From: JBFKPQ01 sp041628225
GTDB lineage: Bacteria; Actinomycetota; Acidimicrobiia; Spongiisociales; JAENVV01
DNA: 10,337 nucleotides
Direction: 5' to 3'
NCBI GenBank assembly: GCA_041628225.1
Contig: JBFKPQ010000083.1
Coordinates: 1 to 10,337 of the forward strand
Part shown: positions 1-5,817 of the stretch, piece after piece
How the letters are laid out: each line of letters opens with the position of its first letter
How positions within the stretch are numbered: position 1 is the first letter of the stretch
The notes under the pieces: generated by a model
Databases searched by the model: none
Told to the model about the DNA's origin: nothing
Seen by the model: only the letters and a program-made list of their open reading frames with translations
Position numbers and translations under genes: made by a program

Positions 1-1153
1 CCTCGGGATGTGATGAGGCGAATCGTTCCCAGCGTTCCCTCGCGCCTGGGTAGTAGGGATCTCGCTGTTCGGTGTCCCGAAGTCCGCGCGCGATGGCATC
101 GAGGAGTTGCTCGCGCTGGCTCCACTGGGCGTGGGTGACGATCACGCGGGTGGCGATGCAGTTGAAGCCGCCGTTGTGCGTGAGCATCGCGGCGATGTTC
201 CGCCCCTGGTACTCGATGTCGGCCTCCGACCAGGCGCCGGGTACGACGATGACCGGGGACACGTTCCCCAGCTCCGAGGTGATGGGCTTGGTCAGGATCG
301 GATCGCCGGCGGCTCGTCGGGTCTCGCCTTCCGGCCCGGTGCCGAACACGATGGCGTCGTGCGTCTTGTCCGATCCGGTGATGTGCACGGTGTCGACCAG
401 TTCGTGGTGAACGAGATAGTTGCCCTGCTCGATCCCTCCGTAGACGATCCTCAGGTAGTCGCGCGCGATGAAGTCCGCGAAGACGTCTTCGAGGAACGGG
501 CCGATGTACTCGTTGACCGGGTTCATCTTCAAGATCACGACCTCGTTGTCGATGAACAACTTGGACAGCGCGTCCATCGGCGGGATGGAAGAGATGTTCC
601 CGGCTCCGAGCACGAGCGCCACGCGGCCCGACCGGTGGGCGCCGGGCCGGTAGTTGACGGCCATCGTCGCGGCCAGGTTGCCGGGCGTGACCCCGGGAGC
701 CATCCAGACTTCCGCGCGATAGCCCGCCCACAGCGCCTTGTCGTAGAGATCGACGGGGAAGACCTCCGCCACGGTCTGGCCGTCGGGGCGCGAGGTGACC
801 GTGCCCGGGATCTGAGGCTGCCCGTGTTCGAGGATGTCGGTGAGGCTCTCCTTCAGGAGGCGAGCATTCCGGGCAGTGAGCGCCGGGCCCGAATGCCACT
901 CCTCGCCGGCGACGTTCGCATCCAACGGGATGCTCTTGGCGTCGCAGGCGGCGGTGACCCACGCCTCCGCTACCCGGACGGTGGTGCGGGCCACACCATC
1001 GAGCAGGTCGATGCGGTCGGCGATGGGCACGTTGGCCCACTCACCCTTCTTGGCCACCAATGCCGCGAGGGCGGCGTCGATGTCGGCGAGAGCGGTGGGG
1101 GCGATGGTGGCGCTGCCCTCCGGTTTGGTGAGGCTGCCGGCGGTAATCGTCAT
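1..1153 (-). CDS. Divergent aldehyde dehydrogenase superfamily protein (C-terminus off window)
   Basis: The first 384 residues are visible; the reading frame is still open at base 1. It should be an NAD(P)-dependent oxidoreductase or acylating dehydrogenase of the ALDH fold, probably cytosolic. ALDH landmarks appear in the right order: a Rossmann segment ALVLGAGNISSIPP (about 179-192), LKMNP (about 208-212, position of the cofactor-binding Lys), HITGSDKTHDAIVFG (about 257-271), SELGN (about 293-297, position of the general-base Glu) and GGFNCIATRVIV (about 328-339, catalytic Cys near 332). ELGN replaces the usual ELGG and GFNC the usual GQxC, so it is not a classical betaine or succinate-semialdehyde enzyme. 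Substrate unknown. The ATG start is supported by AGGAG at 1160-1164, six bases upstream. It is divergent from the VOC gene. No signal peptide or membrane segment is seen. Confidence 0.85.
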   Translation of the reverse strand, partial: MTITAGSLTKPEGSATIAPTALADIDAALAALVAKKGEWANVPIADRIDLLDGVARTTVRVAEAWVTAACDAKSIPLDANVAGEEWHSGPALTARNARLLKESLTDILEHGQPQIPGTVTSRPDGQTVAEVFPVDLYDKALWAGYRAEVWMAPGVTPGNLAATMAVNYRPGAHRSGRVALVLGAGNISSIPPMDALSKLFIDNEVVILKMNPVNEYIGPFLEDVFADFIARDYLRIVYGGIEQGNYLVHHELVDTVHITGSDKTHDAIVFGTGPEGETRRAAGDPILTKPITSELGNVSPVIVVPGAWSEADIEYQGRNIAAMLTHNGGFNCIATRVIVTHAQWSQREQLLDAIARGLRDTEQRDPYYPGARERWERFASSHPE

Positions 1154-1179
1154 GGGGGACTCCTGGAGCGGTCGGGATC

Positions 1180-1185
1180 AGCGTA
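1180..1185 (-). promoter_or_regulatory. Putative -10 box of the aldehyde dehydrogenase gene
   Basis: On the minus strand this reads TACGCT, fitting the actinobacterial TAnnnT -10 pattern. A start of transcription about seven bases downstream would leave a leader of roughly 20 bases containing the AGGAG ribosome site. No convincing -35 box is seen. This is inference from position and pattern only. Confidence 0.4.
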
Positions 1186-1218
1186 CCGGTCGGGCCGGTG
1201 TTGCGCTCGGGTGGTGGC

Positions 1219-1224
1219 TAGCGT
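1219..1224 (+). promoter_or_regulatory. Putative -10 box, leaderless start of the VOC gene
   Basis: TAGCGT is followed by exactly six bases and then the ATG at 1231. With standard -10 geometry, transcription would begin on the A of the start codon. There is no usable Shine-Dalgarno sequence before the ATG, which agrees with leaderless translation. The -35 region is not recognisable. Confidence 0.45.
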
Positions 1225-1230
1225 CGAAGG

Positions 1231-1620
1231 ATGTTCGAGTTCTCCGCTCCCGACGTTCCCATCATGCAAGCGGTCGTGTTCGACTGCGCTGATCCCCAGA
1301 CGGTCGGACGATTCTGGGCTGACGTGCTCGATACGGAGATCGGGCATGACGATCCCGACTTCGTGGTGTTGCGGCGCCACGGCGACCGCAACGTCGGGCT
1401 GGCGTTTCAGCGCGTCCCCGACCCCACCCCCGGCAAGAACCGGGTGCACGTCGACCTGGCCGTCCAGGACAAAGAGGCGGCCGCGCGACGCGCCTCCCGG
1501 CTCGGAGGAACGATCGTCGGAGAACACGAATGGCAGGGCGGATGGACGTGGATCGTGGTCGCCGACCCGGAAGGCAACCAGTTCTGTCTGGTGCAGGCTC
1601 CGGCGGCCGAGGAGACCTGA
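1231..1620 (+). CDS. Glyoxalase-like (VOC superfamily) protein
   Basis: A 129-residue single-domain protein of the vicinal oxygen chelate fold, closest in pattern to the Glyoxalase_6 type. Visible pieces are the opening strand and helix VVFDCADPQTVGRFWADVL (about 15-33), the central strand RVHVDLAV (71-78, with His73), and the closing DPEGNQFCLVQ (112-122). Many relatives have Glu in the closing motif (GNEF). Here it is Gln117, so a metal ligand may be lost and the protein may bind a ligand rather than catalyse. The substrate cannot be read from sequence; VOC members range from glyoxalase to antibiotic-binding proteins. An alternative ATG at 1264 begins at MQAVVFDCADP, but the well-placed -10 box favours 1231. 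It lies 41 bases before ychF and is divergent from the aldehyde dehydrogenase. Confidence 0.85.
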   Translation: MFEFSAPDVPIMQAVVFDCADPQTVGRFWADVLDTEIGHDDPDFVVLRRHGDRNVGLAFQRVPDPTPGKNRVHVDLAVQDKEAAARRASRLGGTIVGEHEWQGGWTWIVVADPEGNQFCLVQAPAAEET

Positions 1621-1628
1621 TCCGCCGC

Positions 1629-1634
1629 TAACCT
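1629..1634 (+). promoter_or_regulatory. Putative -10 box of ychF
   Basis: TAACCT lies eight bases after the stop codon of the VOC gene. It would start transcription near 1641, giving ychF its own message with a leader of about 20 bases. There is no clear Shine-Dalgarno sequence before the ATG at 1662. Inferred from the TAnnnT pattern only. Confidence 0.4.
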
Positions 1635-1661
1635 TCCGGGCCCCCACCCCTGGAACCTCCC

Positions 1662-2747
1662 ATGCAGGCTGGAATCGTCGGCCTCCCCAACGTCGGAAAA
1701 AGCACCCTTTTCAACGCCCTCACCGCCGCCGGCGCCGAGGCCGCGAACTACCCCTTCGCGACGATCGAGCCCAACGTCGGCATCCTCACCGTGCCCGACG
1801 AACGACTCGACCAGATCGCTTCGGTGATCGAGACCCGGGAGGTCATTCCCACGATCGTGGAGGTCGTCGACATCGCCGGCCTCGTGCGCGGGGCCAGCGA
1901 GGGGGAAGGGCTCGGCAACCAGTTTCTCGGTCACATCCGTTCGGTCGATGCCGTACTCCACGTCGTGCGCTGCTTCGACTCCGCCGACATCACCCACGTG
2001 GAAGGGGGAGTGGACCCGCGACGGGACATCGAGACGATCGAGACCGAATTGATCCTGGCGGACCTCGCCGTGGCCGAACGCCGGGCGGAACGGTTCGCTC
2101 GCGCCACCAAGACCGGCGACAAGGCGGCCGCTTTTCACCGTGATGTGGCAGCCAAGGTGGCCGAGTTGCTCGACGAGGGGATCCCGGCCCGGGCGGGATC
2201 GTGGACGGCCGACGAACTCGCGTCGCTGCGGGACGCACAGCTGATCACGATGAAGCCGGTCCTCTACGTGTGCAACGTGGACGAACCAGGTCTGGCGGGC
2301 AACGTACACACCGCCACCGTCGAGGAGATCGCCGCGGCGGGGAGCGCGGGGGTCATTCGTATCTGCGCACAGGCGGAAGCAGAGATCGCCGAGTTGGATG
2401 ACGACGAGCAAGCCGACTTCTTGGCGGCGCTCGGTCTGTCGGAACCCGGGCTGGCCGTGCTGGCCCGGGAGGCCTACCGCCTCTTGGGTCTCGACACGTT
2501 CTTCACGGCCGGGCCGAAAGAGATCCGGGCTTGGACCGTCAGCCGCGGAACCAAAGCGCCGCAGGCCGCCGGCGTCATACACACGGACTTCGAGCGAGGC
2601 TTCATCCGAGCCGAGGTCTTCAGGATTCCCGATCTCCTCACGCACGGTTCGGAGGCTGCACTGAAGGCCGCCGGCAAGACCCGCGTCGAGGGCAAGGAGT
2701 ACGTCGTGCGCGACGGCGACGTCATCTTCTTCCGCTTCAACGTCTAG
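1662..2747 (+). CDS. ychF: Redox-regulated ribosome-binding ATPase YchF (OLA1 type)
   Basis: A 361-residue protein, about the length of E. coli YchF (363). It belongs to the Obg/HAS-GTPase family but prefers ATP. Known roles are binding to ribosomes and modulating oxidative-stress responses in the cytosol. Visible motifs: P-loop GLPNVGKS (7-14), switch-2 region DIAGLV (70-75), the hydrophobic-residue-for-Gln position typical of HAS-GTPases with the family His at 100 (VLHVVRCF), and NVDE (205-208) in place of the NKxD guanine motif, which explains ATP preference. The C-terminal TGS domain spans about 278-360 and includes FFTAGPKEIRAWTV and ends DGDVIFFRFNV. The protein looks complete. It appears to have its own promoter and converges on the DUF1697 gene with overlapping stop codons. 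Confidence 0.97.
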   Translation: MQAGIVGLPNVGKSTLFNALTAAGAEAANYPFATIEPNVGILTVPDERLDQIASVIETREVIPTIVEVVDIAGLVRGASEGEGLGNQFLGHIRSVDAVLHVVRCFDSADITHVEGGVDPRRDIETIETELILADLAVAERRAERFARATKTGDKAAAFHRDVAAKVAELLDEGIPARAGSWTADELASLRDAQLITMKPVLYVCNVDEPGLAGNVHTATVEEIAAAGSAGVIRICAQAEAEIAELDDDEQADFLAALGLSEPGLAVLAREAYRLLGLDTFFTAGPKEIRAWTVSRGTKAPQAAGVIHTDFERGFIRAEVFRIPDLLTHGSEAALKAAGKTRVEGKEYVVRDGDVIFFRFNV

Positions 2748-3274
2748 TGAGCGCGGAGGATCTTCTCGATCGTGCTCCAGCCGCGGGTCGTGATCCGCTG
2801 GCCTGACGCCCGTTCGAGGAGACCCGCGCCCGACTCCATGTGTCCGTCGACCGTCCGGTGGACGCTGAACACCTCACGGCCGTCGACGTGGAAGATGGCG
2901 GCCCGCCCGCTCTTGACGAGGTGCGGAACCGGCCACGGAAGCTCCGGAGGTCGGTGAAAGAAGGACACCACCTCTTCCTCGGCGTCCGGAAACGGCGCGT
3001 TGGCGAAGATCTCTCGGCCGGGGATGGCGCGCAGATGGTCGATCGTCCTGACGAACGACTCGATGGCACGACCCACGACCTCGGTGATCGCCCGGTCGGT
3101 CCGTTCGACGATGGTGGGGATCGCCGCCGGCGCGGCGTCGAAGGACACGTTGCCGGTGGTCAGGTGGGTGCGCACTTCGCGGGCTCCAGCCTCCTCGAAG
3201 ATCGATGTCAAGACCGACTTGTGCAGGCCTTCTCGACCGTGCATCACCGCGCGGACGAACGCGACGTGTCGCAC
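2744..3274 (-). CDS. DUF1697 family protein
   Basis: A 176-residue protein matching the DUF1697 family, common in actinobacteria and firmicutes and of unknown function. Characteristic parts are the opening RHVAFVRAV (2-10; usual form YVAFLRGIN), the LTTGNVSFDA block (38-47; usual SGNVVF), and the closing TTRGWSTIEKIL (162-173; usual form T-x-R-N/G-W-x-T). No signal peptide or membrane segment. I chose the GTG at 3274 because it is where homology begins. The same frame stays open upstream through the MscS gene as an antisense-like overlap that should be ignored. It starts two bases after the MscS stop codon, so it is probably translated by coupling from that message. Its link to mechanosensation is positional only. 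Confidence 0.85.
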   Translation of the reverse strand: MRHVAFVRAVMHGREGLHKSVLTSIFEEAGAREVRTHLTTGNVSFDAAPAAIPTIVERTDRAITEVVGRAIESFVRTIDHLRAIPGREIFANAPFPDAEEEVVSFFHRPPELPWPVPHLVKSGRAAIFHVDGREVFSVHRTVDGHMESGAGLLERASGQRITTRGWSTIEKILRAH

Positions 3275-3276
3275 GA

Positions 3277-4122
3277 TCAGCCTTCCGGAAGGCCGTTCTT
3301 GAACGTGACGACCCGCTGTGGGAAGGGGATCTCGATGTCGGCCGCGTCGAGCGCCTCCTTGACGGCGATGGCCACAGCATCCCGGACCCGCCACATGGAT
3401 GCGACCGAAGGTTCGTGCCAGTACCGAACGGCGGCGTTGATGGACGATGCACCAAACTCGTGCCACAGACACTGTGGGGCCGGTTCGGGCTCGACCCCGT
3501 CCACCTGCGCCAGGGCCTCGAAGATCACCTGCTTCGCACGCCGCAGGTCGGTGTCGTACGCCACGCCCACCTCCAGCGTGGTGCGTCGGATACCGCGCTC
3601 GGTGTGGTTGATGATGGCGTTCTGCCACACCTCCGCGTTGGGGATGTAGACCCGCTCGCCGTCGAAGGTGGTGAGCGTGAGGGCCCGGAGTTGGATGTCC
3701 TCGACTCGCCCTTCGTAGCCGGCCGCGATGATCTCGTCGCCCTGACTGAAGGGGCGCCGCAGCGACATGAACACTCCGGCGAGGAAATTGGACAGGATGT
3801 CCTGGAACGCGAACGCGAACGCCAGTCCGAGCAGGCCGGCCAGACCGAGCAACGGGGCGATCGAGACGCCGACTTGTTGGAGGGCGTAAACGAACCCGAG
3901 GGCAAACACGATGGCCGCGGCGAGCCGTCCCAAAAGGCGGGCAACCAAGGGCTCCGCAGCCCGCGCCGTCGCCTTGACGACGAGACGGCGAACCGCCCAG
4001 GCTGCCAGCCCGGCGCCCACGATCAACCCGCCGGCCCACAGCCAGTCGGACAGGGTGAGGGCCGACAGTTCGTCCAAGCCCTCGAGGGGATCGGCGTCGG
4101 TCTGAAGCAGGAGCGCGTTCAC
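3277..4122 (-). CDS. MscS-family small-conductance mechanosensitive channel
   Basis: A 281-residue inner-membrane channel of the MscS superfamily, which opens under membrane tension to release osmolytes during hypo-osmotic shock. Predicted membrane segments are at about 26-48, 66-86 and 89-118. The third is the pore helix (GLAGLLGLAFAFAFQDIL, then SNFLAGVFMSLRRPFSQGDEI), the family's most conserved part. The beta domain follows, with VYIPNAEVWQNAIINHT (158-174), and the alpha/beta C-terminal domain ends with IEIPFPQRVV (263-272). Length is like E. coli MscS (286). An upstream ATG at 4188 would overlap the previous gene by 47 bases. I prefer the GTG at 4122, which has a TAACGT -10 box eight bases upstream and gives the short N-terminus usual for the family. 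Confidence 0.93.
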   Translation of the reverse strand: MNALLLQTDADPLEGLDELSALTLSDWLWAGGLIVGAGLAAWAVRRLVVKATARAAEPLVARLLGRLAAAIVFALGFVYALQQVGVSIAPLLGLAGLLGLAFAFAFQDILSNFLAGVFMSLRRPFSQGDEIIAAGYEGRVEDIQLRALTLTTFDGERVYIPNAEVWQNAIINHTERGIRRTTLEVGVAYDTDLRRAKQVIFEALAQVDGVEPEPAPQCLWHEFGASSINAAVRYWHEPSVASMWRVRDAVAIAVKEALDAADIEIPFPQRVVTFKNGLPEG

Positions 4123-4130
4123 GCCGCTGG

Positions 4131-4136
4131 ACGTTA
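4131..4136 (-). promoter_or_regulatory. Putative -10 box, near-leaderless start of the MscS gene
   Basis: The minus strand reads TAACGT, then eight bases, then the GTG at 4122. This is the same spacing as TAATCT before the lipoprotein at 5818. It sits in the 19-base gap after the duplicated-motif gene, so it would act as an internal promoter letting the channel and DUF1697 genes be transcribed without mscL. There is no Shine-Dalgarno sequence before this GTG. Confidence 0.45.
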
Positions 4137-4141
4137 CCCGG

Positions 4142-4657
4142 TCACGCGTTGATGGCTGCGAATCGTTCTTCGGCAGACTCCCTGCCACGCACCCGATCGA
4201 CCGGCACGCCGCGGACCACGATGTCGTACCAACCGCCGCCGCTGTGCCGCAGTTCGGTCGCCTTGTCGGCCTGATCCTCCGGATCCAGCGCGGCGTACTT
4301 CGAGAACAGGTCGGCGGCGCGAGCAGCCGCCTCCTCTTCTCCCTTGACGGAATCGACGGTGACGCCGTCGACGGCCACGTCGTACCACCCTCCGCCCTTG
4401 GAGCGGTACGAGATCTCGGCGTCGTCGGTCGCCGGAGCGTCGGCGGCGATGTCGATCCCGCCCAGTTCGGCGATGCGGCGTCCCGCCTTCACGGCGCGCT
4501 TGAACGTCTTCTTCTTCTTGCGGTCGACCGCCTCGGCCATGACGCCGATCCCGGCCAGGATCAACTCGCGCTCGGTCAGATCGGTATCGTCCAGCCAGAC
4601 CGCGACCTTCTCGGCCACCTTGCGTTGCCGCTTCGCTTGCTTCTTCTTCTTGCCCAT
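4142..4657 (-). CDS. Uncharacterised Lys-rich protein with duplicated GGGWYD motif
   Basis: A 171-residue protein I do not recognise. Residues 1-63 are basic and helical, with runs of Lys (GKKKKQ at 2-7, RKKKK at 46-50), suggesting contact with nucleic acid, ribosome or membrane lipid. The C-terminal part holds two copies of one motif: GGGWYDVAVDGVTVDSVKG (88-106) and GGGWYDIVVRGVPVDRVRG (140-158). Each is followed by an acidic/Ala-rich helix (EEEAAARAADLF; ESAEERFAAI). Each copy looks like a small beta-beta-alpha unit. A linker with Asp and Ala joins the two parts. No signal peptide or membrane segment is seen, so it is probably cytosolic. GAGAGGAA follows the mscL stop codon directly and serves as its ribosome site. 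Its position between two channels suggests a role in osmotic shock, but nothing in the sequence proves this. Confidence 0.85.
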   Translation of the reverse strand: MGKKKKQAKRQRKVAEKVAVWLDDTDLTERELILAGIGVMAEAVDRKKKKTFKRAVKAGRRIAELGGIDIAADAPATDDAEISYRSKGGGWYDVAVDGVTVDSVKGEEEAAARAADLFSKYAALDPEDQADKATELRHSGGGWYDIVVRGVPVDRVRGRESAEERFAAINA

Positions 4658-4669
4658 GATGTTCCTCTC

Positions 4670-5125
4670 TCAGGCCGCCGCGCTGTCGAGCTGCGACGTG
4701 CAGTGTGGACACCGCACGGCGTCCACATCGATATGTGACTTGCAGAAGGGACAGGCTTTCGTCGTGGGAGCCGCCGGGGTGTCGGTCCGGCGGAGCCGGT
4801 TGATCCATCGAATCAACAGGAACAACGCCCCGGCCACGATGAGGAATCCGATGACTTCGTTGACGAGCTGCCCGTAGGCGACCACGGTTGCGCCGGCCTC
4901 TTCCGCGGCGCCGAGGGTCCGGTAAGGACCGGCCGGGTCGCCGGGGTCGAGAACGACGAAGCGGTCCGAGAAATCCAGATCTCCGGTGAACATGCCGATG
5001 AGCGGCGTGAGCACGTCACCGACGACGGAGTTCACCACCGCCGTGAAGGCGGCACCGATGATGATGCCAACCGCCATGTCGACCACGTTGCCCTTGATGG
5101 CAAACTCGCGAAATTCTCTGAGCAC
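4670..5125 (-). CDS. mscL: Large-conductance mechanosensitive channel MscL with C-terminal zinc-ribbon-like tail
   Basis: A 151-residue inner-membrane protein forming the homopentameric emergency release valve opened by high membrane tension. The N-terminal amphipathic helix and first membrane segment are diagnostic: REFREFAIKGNVVDMAVG (3-20), then GIIIGAAFTAVVNSVVGDVLTP to about 42. A periplasmic loop (about 43-85) and second membrane segment (about 86-106) follow. The C-terminus departs from E. coli: instead of a plain helical bundle it has CPFC (125-128) and CPHC (139-142), a four-Cys pattern that could bind one zinc. Similar tails are known in other MscL proteins. I chose the GTG at 5125 because GGAGGG lies six bases upstream and it gives the normal MscL N-terminus. 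Longer in-frame starts run into the regulatory region shared with dps. Confidence 0.95.
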   Translation of the reverse strand: MLREFREFAIKGNVVDMAVGIIIGAAFTAVVNSVVGDVLTPLIGMFTGDLDFSDRFVVLDPGDPAGPYRTLGAAEEAGATVVAYGQLVNEVIGFLIVAGALFLLIRWINRLRRTDTPAAPTTKACPFCKSHIDVDAVRCPHCTSQLDSAAA

Positions 5126-5131
5126 AGCTGT

Positions 5132-5137
5132 CCCTCC
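5132..5137 (-). promoter_or_regulatory. Ribosome binding site deciding the mscL start
   Basis: The minus strand reads GGAGGG, six bases before the GTG at 5125. This strong Shine-Dalgarno sequence fixes the start over the upstream in-frame ATG codons. Confidence 0.7.
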
Positions 5138-5167
5138 GATCTTGGACCTACCCGGCCTCGGCTCGGC

Positions 5168-5184
5168 CCAAACGAAACGTTTGG
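5168..5184. promoter_or_regulatory. Perfect inverted repeat, candidate operator between mscL and dps
   Basis: CCAAACGAAACGTTTGG consists of 7-base arms CCAAACG and CGTTTGG around AAA. It lies in the middle of the 107-base divergent region. It would overlap a possible -35 of dps (TTTGGC near 5180, with TATCAC at 5201) and one of mscL (TTTGGG on the minus strand, with TAGGTC at 5150-5145). A dimeric repressor bound here could control both genes. No known regulator consensus is claimed. Confidence 0.45.
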
Positions 5185-5203
5185 CGGCGTGCCCGGCGGG
5201 TAT

Positions 5204-5221
5204 CACATGCCCGTGCATGTG
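5204..5221. promoter_or_regulatory. Perfect inverted repeat just upstream of the dps ribosome site
   Basis: CACATGCCCGTGCATGTG has 7-base arms CACATGC and GCATGTG around CCGT. It abuts the AAAGGA Shine-Dalgarno sequence of dps (5222-5227). It could be an operator at the dps transcription start or, if transcribed, a leader hairpin next to the ribosome site. Confidence 0.4.
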
Positions 5222-5227
5222 AAAGGA
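5222..5227 (+). promoter_or_regulatory. Ribosome binding site of the Dps-like gene
   Basis: AAAGGA lies five bases before the ATG at 5233 and directly follows the second inverted repeat. Confidence 0.6.
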
Positions 5228-5232
5228 CACTG

Positions 5233-5793
5233 ATGCAACCCCAATTCGCCCCGGCCGGCCTCACGCCGTCCGACGCGCATGAACTCATCGACACCCTGCA
5301 GCAGCGGCTCGTCGGGCTCGTTGACCTCTCGCTCGTGCTCAAGCACGTCCACTGGAATGTGGTCGGACCCGGCTTCATCGCGGTCCACGAGATGCTCGAC
5401 AAGCAGGTCGAGGGCGTCCGTGCCATGTCCGACGCCGTCGCCGAGCGCATCGCGACCCTCGGAGGCGTGCCGAACGGCTTGCCCGGACACCTCGTCGCCA
5501 CCCGGACCTGGGATGACTACGCCCTCGGACGCGGCGTGGTCGCGGCCCACCTCGGTGCCCTGGACAAGGTCTATGACGGCGTGATCGGCGATCACCGGCA
5601 GGCCACCGAATCCACCGGCAAGCGGGATCCGATCACCGAGGATCTCCTCGTGGGTCAGACCGGTGAGCTCGAGTTGTACCAATGGTTCGTACGCGCCCAT
5701 ATCGAGAACACGTCGGGCGAGCTCATGAGCGGAGATGCCGAGACCGAAGAGGCCGCTGCGGCCGCCGCGGCGACGGGTGACCCGCTGGCCTGA
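5233..5793 (+). CDS. dps: Dps-family ferritin-like DNA/iron protection protein
   Basis: A 186-residue protein of the Dps family. Members form dodecamers that oxidise Fe(II) with hydrogen peroxide, store iron and protect DNA under starvation or oxidative stress. The core motif LKHVHWNVVGPGFIAVHEML (36-55) and SDAVAERIATLGG (66-78) carry the inter-subunit ferroxidase residues His40, His52, Asp67 and Glu71, all present. The fourth-helix segment ELELYQWFVRAHIEN (145-159) closes the bundle. The C-terminal tail (about 160-186) is acidic and Ala-rich rather than basic. If this protein binds DNA, it is more likely through the N-terminus or indirectly. It is divergent from mscL over a region with two inverted repeats. 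Oxidative-stress or starvation control is expected from the family; the regulator is unknown. Confidence 0.93.
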   Translation: MQPQFAPAGLTPSDAHELIDTLQQRLVGLVDLSLVLKHVHWNVVGPGFIAVHEMLDKQVEGVRAMSDAVAERIATLGGVPNGLPGHLVATRTWDDYALGRGVVAAHLGALDKVYDGVIGDHRQATESTGKRDPITEDLLVGQTGELELYQWFVRAHIENTSGELMSGDAETEEAAAAAAATGDPLA

Positions 5794-5803
5794 CGGACGC
5801 TCC

Positions 5804-5809
5804 TAATCT
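5804..5809 (+). promoter_or_regulatory. Putative -10 box, near-leaderless start of the lipoprotein pair
   Basis: TAATCT lies eight bases before the ATG at 5818 and eleven bases after the dps stop codon. There is no Shine-Dalgarno sequence before the ATG. Transcription would begin at or within about two bases of the start codon. This is the best TAnnnT match in the window. Confidence 0.5.
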
Positions 5810-5817
5810 GGCGGCCG

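Noticed and set aside
1185..1199. Inverted repeat ACCGG-TCGGG-CCGGT in the aldehyde dehydrogenase/VOC divergent region
   Set aside because: Five-base GC-rich arms are common by chance in this composition.
107..2143. A 678-codon plus-strand open frame covering the aldehyde dehydrogenase, VOC and ychF regions
   Set aside because: It is antisense to the aldehyde dehydrogenase and out of frame with the VOC and ychF genes. Its product is Arg/Gly/Pro-rich with no domain. Long shadow frames are expected in GC-rich DNA.
1407..2645. A 412-codon minus-strand open frame opposite ychF
   Set aside because: It is fully antisense to ychF, which has all its motifs, and has low-complexity composition with no recognisable family.
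2744..4039. A 431-codon minus-strand frame ending in the DUF1697 protein, as a possible fusion
   Set aside because: Only the last 176 codons resemble a protein family. The upstream part is an Arg-rich shadow of the MscS gene in another frame.
5126..5230. Upstream start for MscL giving 35 extra N-terminal residues
   Set aside because: The GTG at 5125 has a strong GGAGGG site and gives the standard MscL N-terminus. The extension runs through the palindromes of the intergenic region.
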